A stretch of 6,717 nucleotides of DNA, taken from the NCBI GenBank assembly GCA_903925985.1, contig CAIYHK010000385.1, positions 1 through 6,717 of the forward strand, read 5' to 3'. The notes under the pieces were generated by a model. It had not been told where the DNA came from. It did no database searches and worked only from the letters and a program-made list of their open reading frames with translations. This document shows, one piece after another, positions 1 to 5,841 of this stretch (the stretch's first letter is position 1; every line of letters starts with the position of its first letter). The DNA comes from an uncultured Actinomycetes bacterium. Its GTDB lineage: Bacteria > Actinomycetota > Acidimicrobiia > Acidimicrobiales > Ilumatobacteraceae. The position numbers and the translations under genes were made by a program.

Positions 1-1
1 C

Positions 2-106
2 GGTGATCTCACTGGCGCACCAATAAATAACCGCGATGTGCTGGTTTCCAATCCGACACTGTTTCCCCAATTGGTTACTCTCATCAGAGAGTCTGGAGGG
101 GAATGA
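2..106 (+). CDS. Probable inositol monophosphatase family protein, C-terminal end only
   Basis: An open frame enters from the left edge and ends at the TGA at 104-106, giving the last 34 residues of a protein. The tail reads GDLTGAPINNRDVLVSNP, followed by LFPQLVTLI and a short polar end. This matches the usual end of inositol monophosphatase / histidinol-phosphatase-like enzymes: a D-x-x-G-x-P strand and turn, then a hydrophobic strand ending in (A/S)NP, then a final helix of the type LxxxLxxxI. Such enzymes remove phosphate from inositol phosphate or related sugar phosphates using Mg2+. The catalytic motifs lie outside the window, so the substrate cannot be judged. The stop overlaps the start of the next gene (TGATG), implying translational coupling. 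The call rests on a short tail and is moderate. Confidence 0.55.
   Translation, partial: GDLTGAPINNRDVLVSNPTLFPQLVTLIRESGGE
95..99 (+). promoter_or_regulatory. Strong Shine-Dalgarno GGAGG for the small membrane protein
   Basis: GGAGG sits inside the last codons of the upstream gene. It is 3 nt from the first ATG (103) and 6 nt from the second, adjacent ATG (106). The spacing favours 106 as the main start. It is the strongest ribosome binding site noticed in the window. Confidence 0.7.
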
Positions 107-420
107 TGGCTTGGGATTCGACACGAAAAGTTCCGTGGAAGCGCCTGACCAAAGAGTGGCTTGTTTATCTGGTCATCATTCTCGTGGTCTTCGGTTTGTT
201 CTTTAGTGACAGCGTAAATGCCGGAACCTTTTTGGGTCTCGCTTTGTCGGGGCCGCTTTATGTTGGTTTCGGCGGCGTGATGGCGAAGTTCGGTTACGAA
301 CGCCAAAAGCTCATACGTACCCCCCGCGCAACCCAGCCGACATCACGCCCCACACCACAACGCTCTCGTCCGGCGCCAACAAGCCGAACTGGGGCACGCA
401 AGGGGAACAAACGGCGATGA
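106..420 (+). CDS. Small two-helix membrane protein with basic Pro/Arg-rich tail, unknown function
   Basis: This encodes a protein of 104 residues from the ATG at 106, or 105 from the tandem ATG at 103. I do not recognise the family. A positively charged N-terminus (KVPWKRLTKEW) precedes a hydrophobic helix at about residues 18-34 (WLVYLVIILVVFGLFF). A short loop follows, then a second Gly-rich helix at about 40-61, then a tail of about 40 residues dominated by Arg, Pro, Thr and Ser and ending KGNKRR. By the positive-inside rule both ends should be cytoplasmic. The upstream stop overlaps the start (TGATG), and its own TGA overlaps the glpK ATG (ATGA), so it sits in the middle of a coupled operon. 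The low-complexity tail may be disordered and could bind anionic lipid or nucleic acid; that is inference. A DUF4229-like actinobacterial small membrane protein is an unproven alternative. Confidence 0.75.
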   Translation: MAWDSTRKVPWKRLTKEWLVYLVIILVVFGLFFSDSVNAGTFLGLALSGPLYVGFGGVMAKFGYERQKLIRTPRATQPTSRPTPQRSRPAPTSRTGARKGNKRR

Positions 421-1871
421 CACAGCCTCTCGTGATGGCGCTCGATGCGGGCACCACTGGAGTGCGTGCACGTTTGATTCGTAAAGATGGCACTGCTGCA
501 GCAAGTGCTTATCGTGAGTTTCCGCAGTACTTTCCTCAGCCTGGTTGGGTTGAGCACGATGCCAACGAGATTTGGGATGCCATCTGTGGCGTCATTGAAG
601 AAGTAACGCAACACGGCTCCCCCGTTGCCATCGGTATTACAAACCAGCGCGAAACGATTGTTGCTTGGAGTCGCTCAACGAGCCAACCCTTACACAGGGC
701 AATTGTTTGGCAGGATCGTCGCACGGCGAATCATTGCGAAAGCCTTGGCGCCCACATCGACCGCGTGCGGGCAACTACTGGCCTCGTACTTGACCCATAT
801 TTTTCAGGCACCAAATGTGCTTGGCTGATCAATGAAGGTGGCGTACAGGTCAGCAACGATTTGGCATTTGGCACCATCGACTCTTGGCTCGTTTGGAAAC
901 TTTCAGGTGGCGCAGTTCACGCCACCGACCCGTCCAATGCGAGCCGAACAATGTTGTTTGACATCGGCAAGATGTCTTGGAGCGAGGAAATGTGCGCCCT
1001 TATCGGCGTACCTATCGAAGCACTTCCACAAGTGCTGCCATCAAGTGGGATGTTCGCTACCACCAGCGGCGTTAAGGGCCTCGCCGATGGCACTCCGATT
1101 TCAGGCATCGCAGGCGATCAACAGGCTGCACTATTTGGGCAAACATGCTTTGCGGCAGGCCAAGCTAAGAACACTTACGGCACAGGAAGTTTTGTGTTGA
1201 TGAACATCGGCAACCATCTACCGACACCGATGAGCGGGATGCTTACAACGGTTGCTTGGGATCTCGGCGATGGTCCCGTTTACGCACTCGAAGGTTCGAT
1301 CTTTGTTACTGGTGCAGCGGTTCAATGGTTGCGTGATGGACTCCAGATCATTGAAAAATCAAGCGAGACAGAAGCGCTTGCTCTGAGTGTGCCTGACTCC
1401 GGAGGTCTCGTCTTTGTGCCTGCGCTGACTGGACTCGGCAGTCCGTGGTGGGACCCCGACGCGCGCGGCGGCGTCTTTGGGATCACACGCGGCACCACAC
1501 GCGCACACTTTGCGCGCGCCGCTGTCGAGTCGATGGTTTACCAAACTCGAGATGTCATTGACGCAATGAACACTGCCCTCGAGTCATCAGGAAGACCCAC
1601 CTTGGTTGATCTTCGAGTTGATGGTGGTGCCTCAGCAATGAACTCGATGCTGCAAATGCAATCTGATCAGCTTGGAGTTTCTGTGCTGCGCCCACGTGAT
1701 CTTGAGACCACTTCACTTGGTGCTGCATATTTGGCCGGGCTAGCAGTTGGGGTCTGGTCCTCATTGGATGAGATCACTCAGAACTGGCATCTAGACAAAC
1801 AATTTGATCCCAGGCCTGCAGCCCCCGGATACGAGCAGTGGCTTCGAGCCCTAGAGCGGGTTCGCCACTAA
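417..1871 (+). CDS. glpK: Glycerol kinase
   Basis: This cytoplasmic FGGY-family kinase of 484 residues (Escherichia coli GlpK is about 500) phosphorylates glycerol with ATP to sn-glycerol 3-phosphate for lipid synthesis or glycolysis. It aligns along its whole length with GlpK: phosphate loop DAGTTGVRA (10-18), GITNQRET (73-80), IVWQDRRT (96-103), DPYFSGTK (126-133), TDPSNASRTMLF (170-181), GIAGDQQAALFGQ (230-242), KNTYGTGSF (251-259) and VDGGAS (401-406). The glycerol ligands of the family are present: R78, E79, Y128 and D234 (the catalytic base). The Arg of the fructose-1,6-bisphosphate loop in the E. coli enzyme appears to be Gly (about 225), and no HPr-phosphorylated His motif is seen, so neither classical control is expected. 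Start: the ATG overlaps the previous stop (ATGA), with AAGGGG at 400-405 upstream. No glpF or glpD is adjacent. Its TAA overlaps the stop of the opposing ROK gene. Confidence 0.96.
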   Translation: MTQPLVMALDAGTTGVRARLIRKDGTAAASAYREFPQYFPQPGWVEHDANEIWDAICGVIEEVTQHGSPVAIGITNQRETIVAWSRSTSQPLHRAIVWQDRRTANHCESLGAHIDRVRATTGLVLDPYFSGTKCAWLINEGGVQVSNDLAFGTIDSWLVWKLSGGAVHATDPSNASRTMLFDIGKMSWSEEMCALIGVPIEALPQVLPSSGMFATTSGVKGLADGTPISGIAGDQQAALFGQTCFAAGQAKNTYGTGSFVLMNIGNHLPTPMSGMLTTVAWDLGDGPVYALEGSIFVTGAAVQWLRDGLQIIEKSSETEALALSVPDSGGLVFVPALTGLGSPWWDPDARGGVFGITRGTTRAHFARAAVESMVYQTRDVIDAMNTALESSGRPTLVDLRVDGGASAMNSMLQMQSDQLGVSVLRPRDLETTSLGAAYLAGLAVGVWSSLDEITQNWHLDKQFDPRPAAPGYEQWLRALERVRH

Positions 1872-2740
1872 GCAAGAAGTGCTGCACCAATTGCGGCCGC
1901 GTGCTCGCCAAGTTGTGCCCCCACAACTCTTGGCAACTCCCTCACATTTGAGCCATACACATGATTTTGAAGTTTGCTGTTTAGGCGCGGGATCAAGAGG
2001 TCAGCAACAGTTGCTACCCCACCGCCAACCACGATCAATTCGGGGTCGAGTGCGTAAACAATTGAGGCCAATCCAATACAAACTTGATCTGCGAAGTTGT
2101 CAATCACCGCGAGCGCAGAAGCCTCCCCAGATCTCGCAGCTTCAGCAAGACTTTCAGGCCTGAAACCTGCGTTATTTGCCGCCGCGCTCAATGCCGATCC
2201 AGATGCGAACAACTCCCAGCAGCCCTGACCACCACAAGCACACATGGGGCCATTGCGTTCAACAGTCATGTGCCCGAGTTCGCCTGCATATCCATTCGCA
2301 CCGTGGACAAGCCTTTCGTCGACTATCAGACCAATCCCAATGCCAGTGCCCAAACTCACGCAGGCAACATTGTGCGCTCCCCGACCAGCGCCGAGTGTCC
2401 ACTCAGCAAGAGCAGCAGTGGTTGCATCATTGTCAACCGCAACTTTTGTGCCGACCTTCGCGGCTAGGAGTTCAGCAACATTCGCACGATTATCGAGACT
2501 CAAATGTGGTGACTCTCGCAGCACACCGTTGCGATCCACCAAGCCGGCTATTCCAATTCCAAATGTTGGCGCTAAACCCGTTGCTTCCGCTGCGAGTTGA
2601 AGCATCATCTCCGCCACTACATCAAAAAGTGCCGCACCATCGACTGTTTGGCGACGCAGCTCATGTTCAACCGAGCCGTCAATTAGAAGTACCCCTAGGC
2701 ACTTAGTGCCGCCGACATCGACGCCGACAGCGGCGGTCAC
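1868..2740 (-). CDS. ROK family sugar kinase, probable glucokinase
   Basis: This protein of 290 residues has no N-terminal helix-turn-helix, so it is an enzyme rather than a ROK repressor. Phosphate-binding DVGGTK is at 8-13. Sugar-binding and catalytic VDNDAT is at 102-107, with D105 the likely base. ATP-binding GTGIGIG is at 131-137. GELGHM (153-158) supplies the sugar-binding E154 and H157. The ROK zinc motif CxCGxxGCxE runs from C167 through C169 and C174 to E176. IVVGGG (236-241) belongs to the adenosine-binding part. Actinobacterial relatives are mostly ATP-dependent glucokinases giving glucose 6-phosphate; N-acetylmannosamine, fructose or allose kinase cannot be excluded from sequence alone. 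The GTG start overlaps the stop of the SRPBCC gene (GTGA). No strong ribosome site is seen (only AAGG about 14 nt upstream), so translation is probably coupled. It is the last gene of the minus-strand operon. Confidence 0.9.
   Translation of the reverse strand: MTAAVGVDVGGTKCLGVLLIDGSVEHELRRQTVDGAALFDVVAEMMLQLAAEATGLAPTFGIGIAGLVDRNGVLRESPHLSLDNRANVAELLAAKVGTKVAVDNDATTAALAEWTLGAGRGAHNVACVSLGTGIGIGLIVDERLVHGANGYAGELGHMTVERNGPMCACGGQGCWELFASGSALSAAANNAGFRPESLAEAARSGEASALAVIDNFADQVCIGLASIVYALDPELIVVGGGVATVADLLIPRLNSKLQNHVYGSNVRELPRVVGAQLGEHAAAIGAALLA
1911..1928. terminator. Perfect 7-bp inverted repeat near the convergent gene ends, possible terminator for glpK
   Basis: AGTTGTG-CCCC-CACAACT is a perfect 7-bp stem with a 4-nt loop. 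It starts 40 nt downstream of the glpK stop and lies inside the 3' part of the ROK coding sequence. It has no T-run, so it is not a classical intrinsic terminator, but actinobacterial terminators often lack one. The glpK and ROK stop codons overlap, so any glpK terminator must lie inside the ROK gene, which gives this hairpin some weight. It could equally be a chance product of coding sequence. Confidence 0.3.
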
Positions 2741-3171
2741 GATTCGAGCAGTGCCTTGAGTTCGCGCAATGTGTTGACGATACGAACCTCAGCACGACGC
2801 TTGATAAACCCCGGCAACGGGATCACAAGATCAACCGAAACGTCATAGGTGACCTTTGTGGTGTTCGGATCCTGTGCCGTGAATGTGTAAGCGCCCCCGA
2901 TTGATCGCATGATGTCACCCTTGACCATCTTCCACTCGAGTCGAGCTGGCGCGGCTGAATAGTCATACGCAAGCGTGTAGTGGGTGCTGCGACCCAGCGC
3001 CGATGCGCGATACTCAACCTCGATTGCGCGTCCTTGCGCATCGCGCTTGTGCACTGCTACTTCTTTTACGTCGTGTGCCCACTTTGGGTAGGACTCGTAA
3101 TCGATCGCCGCGCTAAAGCAACGATCCAACGGTGCTGCAATGATCGCGGTCTGGGTTGCGGAGTCAGCCAT
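2737..3171 (-). CDS. SRPBCC (START/polyketide cyclase-like) family protein, TB16.3-like
   Basis: This protein of 144 residues spans a single helix-grip SRPBCC domain. The opening strand ends in the pattern I-x-A-P-x-x-x-x-F (11-19). The conserved helix and turn YESYPKWAHDVKEVAV (25-40) follows, then a run of antiparallel strands with LEWKMVKGD (78-86) and GAYTFT (93-98). The C-terminal helix begins PLPGFIKRRAE (118-128). Such proteins bind hydrophobic ligands in a cavity; no enzymatic residues can be assigned. The length equals that of M. tuberculosis TB16.3 (Rv2185c) as I recall it, which also lies near pimB' and trpD. Start: ATG with AGGA about 8 nt upstream, three nucleotides after the stop of the membrane protein gene. 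Its TGA overlaps the ROK GTG start. The ligand is unknown; lipid binding would fit the neighbouring PIM glycosyltransferase (inference). Confidence 0.85.
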   Translation of the reverse strand: MADSATQTAIIAAPLDRCFSAAIDYESYPKWAHDVKEVAVHKRDAQGRAIEVEYRASALGRSTHYTLAYDYSAAPARLEWKMVKGDIMRSIGGAYTFTAQDPNTTKVTYDVSVDLVIPLPGFIKRRAEVRIVNTLRELKALLES

Positions 3172-3174
3172 GTA

Positions 3175-3648
3175 CTAATCCTGCCCTACTCCGTCGTCAT
3201 CTGCAGGACTTTTGCGGCGGCGTGGACCAAAAGTGCCGTTGTTCGCAGTCCAGTGACCGTTCAATCCGAGGCCAAAAAGCGGAACGAGCACGCCGAATGC
3301 AAGGACACTCCCAGGCTTGCCGTCTGTGTTGGGTCTAGCAATCGCTCCAGCCACCCCAACCACAACTTGCGAGGTCAAGCACCAGACCATGAGGCGACGA
3401 ACATTTGCAGGAGCCACGTTGTTAACCATGAAGTAGAGCTCGGTCACCGAAATCTCATCTGTACGACTGCGCTGTACTGCGGTCCAATAACCAAGTAGGA
3501 ATGCAAACACGCCAATGGCTGCAAGCCCAAGGTCAACTGCAACCACAATCGCCTTGCTGGCATCACTGAATGTGATGGCTCCAAACAGAGTGACTGCGAT
3601 GAAGACACCTGTACCCATTTGGTTTAGTCGAACTTGCCAATCACTCAT
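3175..3648 (-). CDS. Four-helix integral membrane protein, conserved hypothetical
   Basis: This protein of 157 residues has four predicted hydrophobic segments at about 11-27, 33-57, 85-104 and 113-132. The loop between helices 2 and 3 (58-84) contains RSRTDEISVTELYFMVNN, and the C-terminus is polar, with the motif GLNGHWTANNGTFGPRRR (126-143) and then an acidic end. I do not recognise an enzymatic family. The C-terminal pattern (G-L-x-G-x-W-x-x-x-x-G-T-F-x-P-R) resembles what I remember of conserved actinobacterial hypothetical membrane proteins. It starts with ATG inside the last codons of the glycosyltransferase gene (8-bp overlap), with GGAG about 6 nt upstream, and its TAG stop is 3 nt before the SRPBCC start. 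It sits where M. tuberculosis has Rv2186c, but homology to that protein is not established here. A structural or accessory role in cell-envelope lipid metabolism is only a guess. Confidence 0.8.
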   Translation of the reverse strand: MSDWQVRLNQMGTGVFIAVTLFGAITFSDASKAIVVAVDLGLAAIGVFAFLLGYWTAVQRSRTDEISVTELYFMVNNVAPANVRRLMVWCLTSQVVVGVAGAIARPNTDGKPGSVLAFGVLVPLFGLGLNGHWTANNGTFGPRRRKSPADDDGVGQD

Positions 3649-4774
3649 CGGAACTCCAATTCACTCGCAGTGCATCACCCAGTCTGCGGGCTAGAAGATC
3701 GTATGAAAACTCTGCAACTGCTCGATCTCGAGACGCCTTGCCCATTGCTTGGCTATCGCTTTGTGAATCCAGCAGTGAATTAATGGCACGTGCCGTGGCA
3801 GAAGCGTCTTTAGGCTCGGCCATAACCCAACCGGTCACCCCATCAACGACGGCTTCGGCTGCACCACCACTTTCACCGGCAACTTGCGGCACTCCACATG
3901 AAGCCGCTTCAAGGAACACGATCCCAAAGCCCTCTTGCTCCAGCCCAAGCCAGCGGTTCCTGCACATCATCGCCATCACATCGGCACTTCCATACAGTGA
4001 GGGCAAATCGTCATCTGGCACGCGGCCCAAGAACTGCACAGGAGCAGCCAACTTGCTAGCCAGTTTTTCTAAACGTTTACGATCGCGACCTTTACCGGCG
4101 ATGACCAACTTGATCTTCGGGTGATCAACTGCCAACAAAGAAACTGCTTTGATGATGGTGTCAAACCCTTTTCGCGGCACCAATCGACTCAACCCAAGAA
4201 TCATCTCGGCGTCTAATTCAATTCCCCAACGATTTCGCGCATCTTCTTTTTGTTCTTGCGTCAGTGGAATGAAGCTCGCCGTATCCACACCAGGTGGCAC
4301 GATCGTGACCGGCAAATCACGCCGCGAAGCACGAATTGCTTCACGTGCCGGATATCCACCAGCAGCAATCACGTGTTCGGCATTTCGAAGAACACGACCC
4401 AATACTGCGCGGCTACCTGGCAGACGTCCGGGCACTGTTACTTCCGCTCCATGCAGTACGACGTAGTACGGAAGGTCAAGGTAAGGGCCGACAATTCCAA
4501 GCGGCACTGCAGGATCCAACACCACAAAATCAGCACCTACTCGATTTGCCATTTCGTTTATCTGACGCACCATCTTCGGACGCGGCAAGAGGACTTTTTC
4601 TTTGATGCGTTCGATGTGAAATGGCTGCTCAGCATCCCAATCGCTCGAACCTTCATACGGTGAAGTCAGGACCGCAAATGAATCAGGTGGAAGGCGGCGC
4701 CACCACTCCCACAACAGCGATTGAATTCCACCGATCTTGGGCGGAAAGTCATTGGTCACGAGGAGATGTTTCAT
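3641..4774 (-). CDS. pimB: GT4 glycosyltransferase, PimB'-like phosphatidylinositol mannoside mannosyltransferase
   Basis: This GT-B fold enzyme has 377 residues. The N-terminal acceptor domain opens LLVTNDFPPKIGGIQ (4-18), the glycine-loop signature of PimB'-type enzymes. HGAE (108-111) carries the conserved active-site His108. PPGVD (160-164) leads into the donor domain, where SRLVPRKG (196-203) supplies the diphosphate-binding Arg197 and Lys202. The EX7E motif is E281-GFGIVFL-E289, followed by SCGVPQVAGESGGAAEAV (292-309). In corynebacteria and mycobacteria PimB' (about 380 residues) adds the second, alpha-1,6-linked mannose of phosphatidylinositol mannosides from GDP-mannose at the inner membrane face. 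The usual RxRGGGLDVEG stretch before EX7E is here NRWLGLEQEG, so acceptor or donor could differ. An in-frame ATG lies 33 nt upstream, but 4774 is chosen because the protein then begins at the family start and its ATG overlaps the queG stop (ATGA). Confidence 0.82.
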   Translation of the reverse strand: MKHLLVTNDFPPKIGGIQSLLWEWWRRLPPDSFAVLTSPYEGSSDWDAEQPFHIERIKEKVLLPRPKMVRQINEMANRVGADFVVLDPAVPLGIVGPYLDLPYYVVLHGAEVTVPGRLPGSRAVLGRVLRNAEHVIAAGGYPAREAIRASRRDLPVTIVPPGVDTASFIPLTQEQKEDARNRWGIELDAEMILGLSRLVPRKGFDTIIKAVSLLAVDHPKIKLVIAGKGRDRKRLEKLASKLAAPVQFLGRVPDDDLPSLYGSADVMAMMCRNRWLGLEQEGFGIVFLEAASCGVPQVAGESGGAAEAVVDGVTGWVMAEPKDASATARAINSLLDSQSDSQAMGKASRDRAVAEFSYDLLARRLGDALRVNWSSDE

Positions 4775-5808
4775 GCAGGGTTCCGTTTGGTGCGCTGCAG
4801 TGCCCAAAGCGCATGTTCTGAGAGTATTTCATCTTCTCCACTCGCATAACGCTCAAGTGCATCCTGCGCGCGCGAATCCGACGGTGATGCTGCATTTCCA
4901 AGTGCAACAAGAGCATTACGACGCAACCACCTGGGGTCACGGTCTGCGATGTACAACGCATCAAACTCTTTCAGAAGTTCCTCATCAGACATCTCAAGCA
5001 CTCGTAAAGCAGGCATCCATTCGCGTGAAGGAACTTTGATCTGCACGGGAACCGCAAAGCGTGAATTGGGTGGGCAGGCGTCTTGGCAGTCATCACAGCC
5101 ATAAATTCGCGTACCCAGCACATCGCGAAACTGTGGGTCTATCGACCCGGGCTTTTGCAACACCCAAGACAAACAGCGCCGTGCATCAATCACTCCATCG
5201 GCCACAATCGCTCCAGTTGGGCATGCCTCGATGCAACGCACACATGTTCCGCATCCGTCGGGGATGCGTCTTTTTGGCGCCTTAATCTCCGCTGTGGTTA
5301 CTAGGCATCCAAGTACGAACCAACTGCCAGCGCCTGGCAAGAGGATGTTTGCATTTTTTCCGAACCAACCAAGGCCAGCGCGCCAAGCAACTTCACGGTC
5401 GACAATCGAATTGTCGTCAACGAAAACGACACCCTTGTAGCCCGCTTTCTTGATCCATTTCTGAACCCCACGCAACGCACTACGGAGTTCTTCATAAACC
5501 TCTGTGCGCGCATACTTCGCAATATGCATCTGAACACCTGGCTCGGGTTCGGTATCCGGCGAGTAGTACGGCCATGCAGCGGCAATTACAGACTTTGCAC
5601 CCGTATATGCGCGTTCAGGATCGGTAGACCGATCAGGATTTCGATATGTAAACCCAAGCGTGTCCGCAAGGCCAGCCTCTTTGCGCCGATAGAGCTCGGT
5701 ACGAGCACGATCCAAGACCGAAGCATCGGTAACACCAAGATGCTCGATACCAAAGCTACGAGCGACCTCAACGAGTGCTTCGAACTCGATTGTTGCGGAC
5801 TCAGACAC
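4771..5808 (-). CDS. queG: Epoxyqueuosine reductase family protein (QueG)
   Basis: This cytoplasmic protein of 345 residues has the cobalamin- and two-[4Fe-4S]-dependent QueG architecture; the family reduces epoxyqueuosine to queuosine in tRNA, the final step of the pathway. Seen here: an N-terminal cobalamin-binding fold with KYART (98-102) and VDDNSIVDREVAWRAGLGWFGKN (130-152), where D131 aligns with the catalytic Asp. The ferredoxin-like part has C186, C189, C192 and C196 (CGTCVRCIEACPTGAI) plus C212, C238, C241 and C245, i.e. ligands for both clusters. A HEAT-like C-terminus follows (about 285-340, RDPRWLRRNALVALGN). The GTG start is bounded by an in-frame TAG 12 nt upstream, so a substantially longer protein is excluded. 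No clear ribosome site is present; see the leaderless promoter entry. Its TGA overlaps the next start. No other queuosine gene is in the window, so its substrate in this organism is uncertain. Confidence 0.9.
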   Translation of the reverse strand: MSESATIEFEALVEVARSFGIEHLGVTDASVLDRARTELYRRKEAGLADTLGFTYRNPDRSTDPERAYTGAKSVIAAAWPYYSPDTEPEPGVQMHIAKYARTEVYEELRSALRGVQKWIKKAGYKGVVFVDDNSIVDREVAWRAGLGWFGKNANILLPGAGSWFVLGCLVTTAEIKAPKRRIPDGCGTCVRCIEACPTGAIVADGVIDARRCLSWVLQKPGSIDPQFRDVLGTRIYGCDDCQDACPPNSRFAVPVQIKVPSREWMPALRVLEMSDEELLKEFDALYIADRDPRWLRRNALVALGNAASPSDSRAQDALERYASGEDEILSEHALWALQRTKRNPA

Positions 5809-5814
5809 CTGCCA

Positions 5815-5820
5815 AGGCTA
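5815..5820 (-). promoter_or_regulatory. Candidate -10 element (TAGCCT) for leaderless queG transcription
   Basis: On the minus strand TAGCCT lies exactly at -12 to -7 relative to the G of the queG GTG, matching the actinobacterial TANNNT -10 consensus at the spacing of leaderless transcripts. The 20 nt before the GTG contain no convincing Shine-Dalgarno sequence. No recognisable -35 was found. The call is based on position and consensus only. Confidence 0.4.
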
Positions 5821-5828
5821 GAGAACGC

Positions 5829-5841
5829 GCCCCAATGGGGC
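5829..5841. terminator. Short perfect hairpin between the Cys-rich gene and queG
   Basis: GCCCC-AAT-GGGGC (as read on the + strand) is a perfect GC-only 5-bp stem with a 3-nt loop. It begins immediately after the stop codon of the 67-residue gene and ends just ahead of the candidate queG promoter. There is no T-run. It may be a weak terminator or an mRNA 3'-end stabiliser separating the two transcription units, but a 5-bp stem is short enough to arise by chance. Confidence 0.3.

Noticed and set aside
1458..1475. GC-rich GACGC/GCGTC inverted repeat within glpK
   Set aside because: It encodes the conserved DPDARGG stretch; amino-acid constraint explains it and it lies far from any gene boundary.
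2176..2706. A 176-residue open frame on the + strand opposite the ROK gene
   Set aside because: It lies wholly antisense to a gene with complete ROK motifs, its translation is Pro/Arg/His/Gln-rich low complexity, and it shows no family signature or ribosome site.
2980..3498. A 172-residue open frame on the + strand across the SRPBCC and membrane protein genes
   Set aside because: It is antisense to two well-supported genes and crosses their junction; its composition is random-looking with no motif.
4250..4663. A 137-residue open frame on the + strand opposite the glycosyltransferase
   Set aside because: It is antisense to conserved GT4 motifs and has no coherent protein features.
4775..4807. 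An upstream ATG that would add 11 residues to the glycosyltransferase
   Set aside because: The extra residues precede the conserved family start, and the ATG at 4774 overlaps the queG stop as ATGA, matching the coupling style of the rest of the operon.
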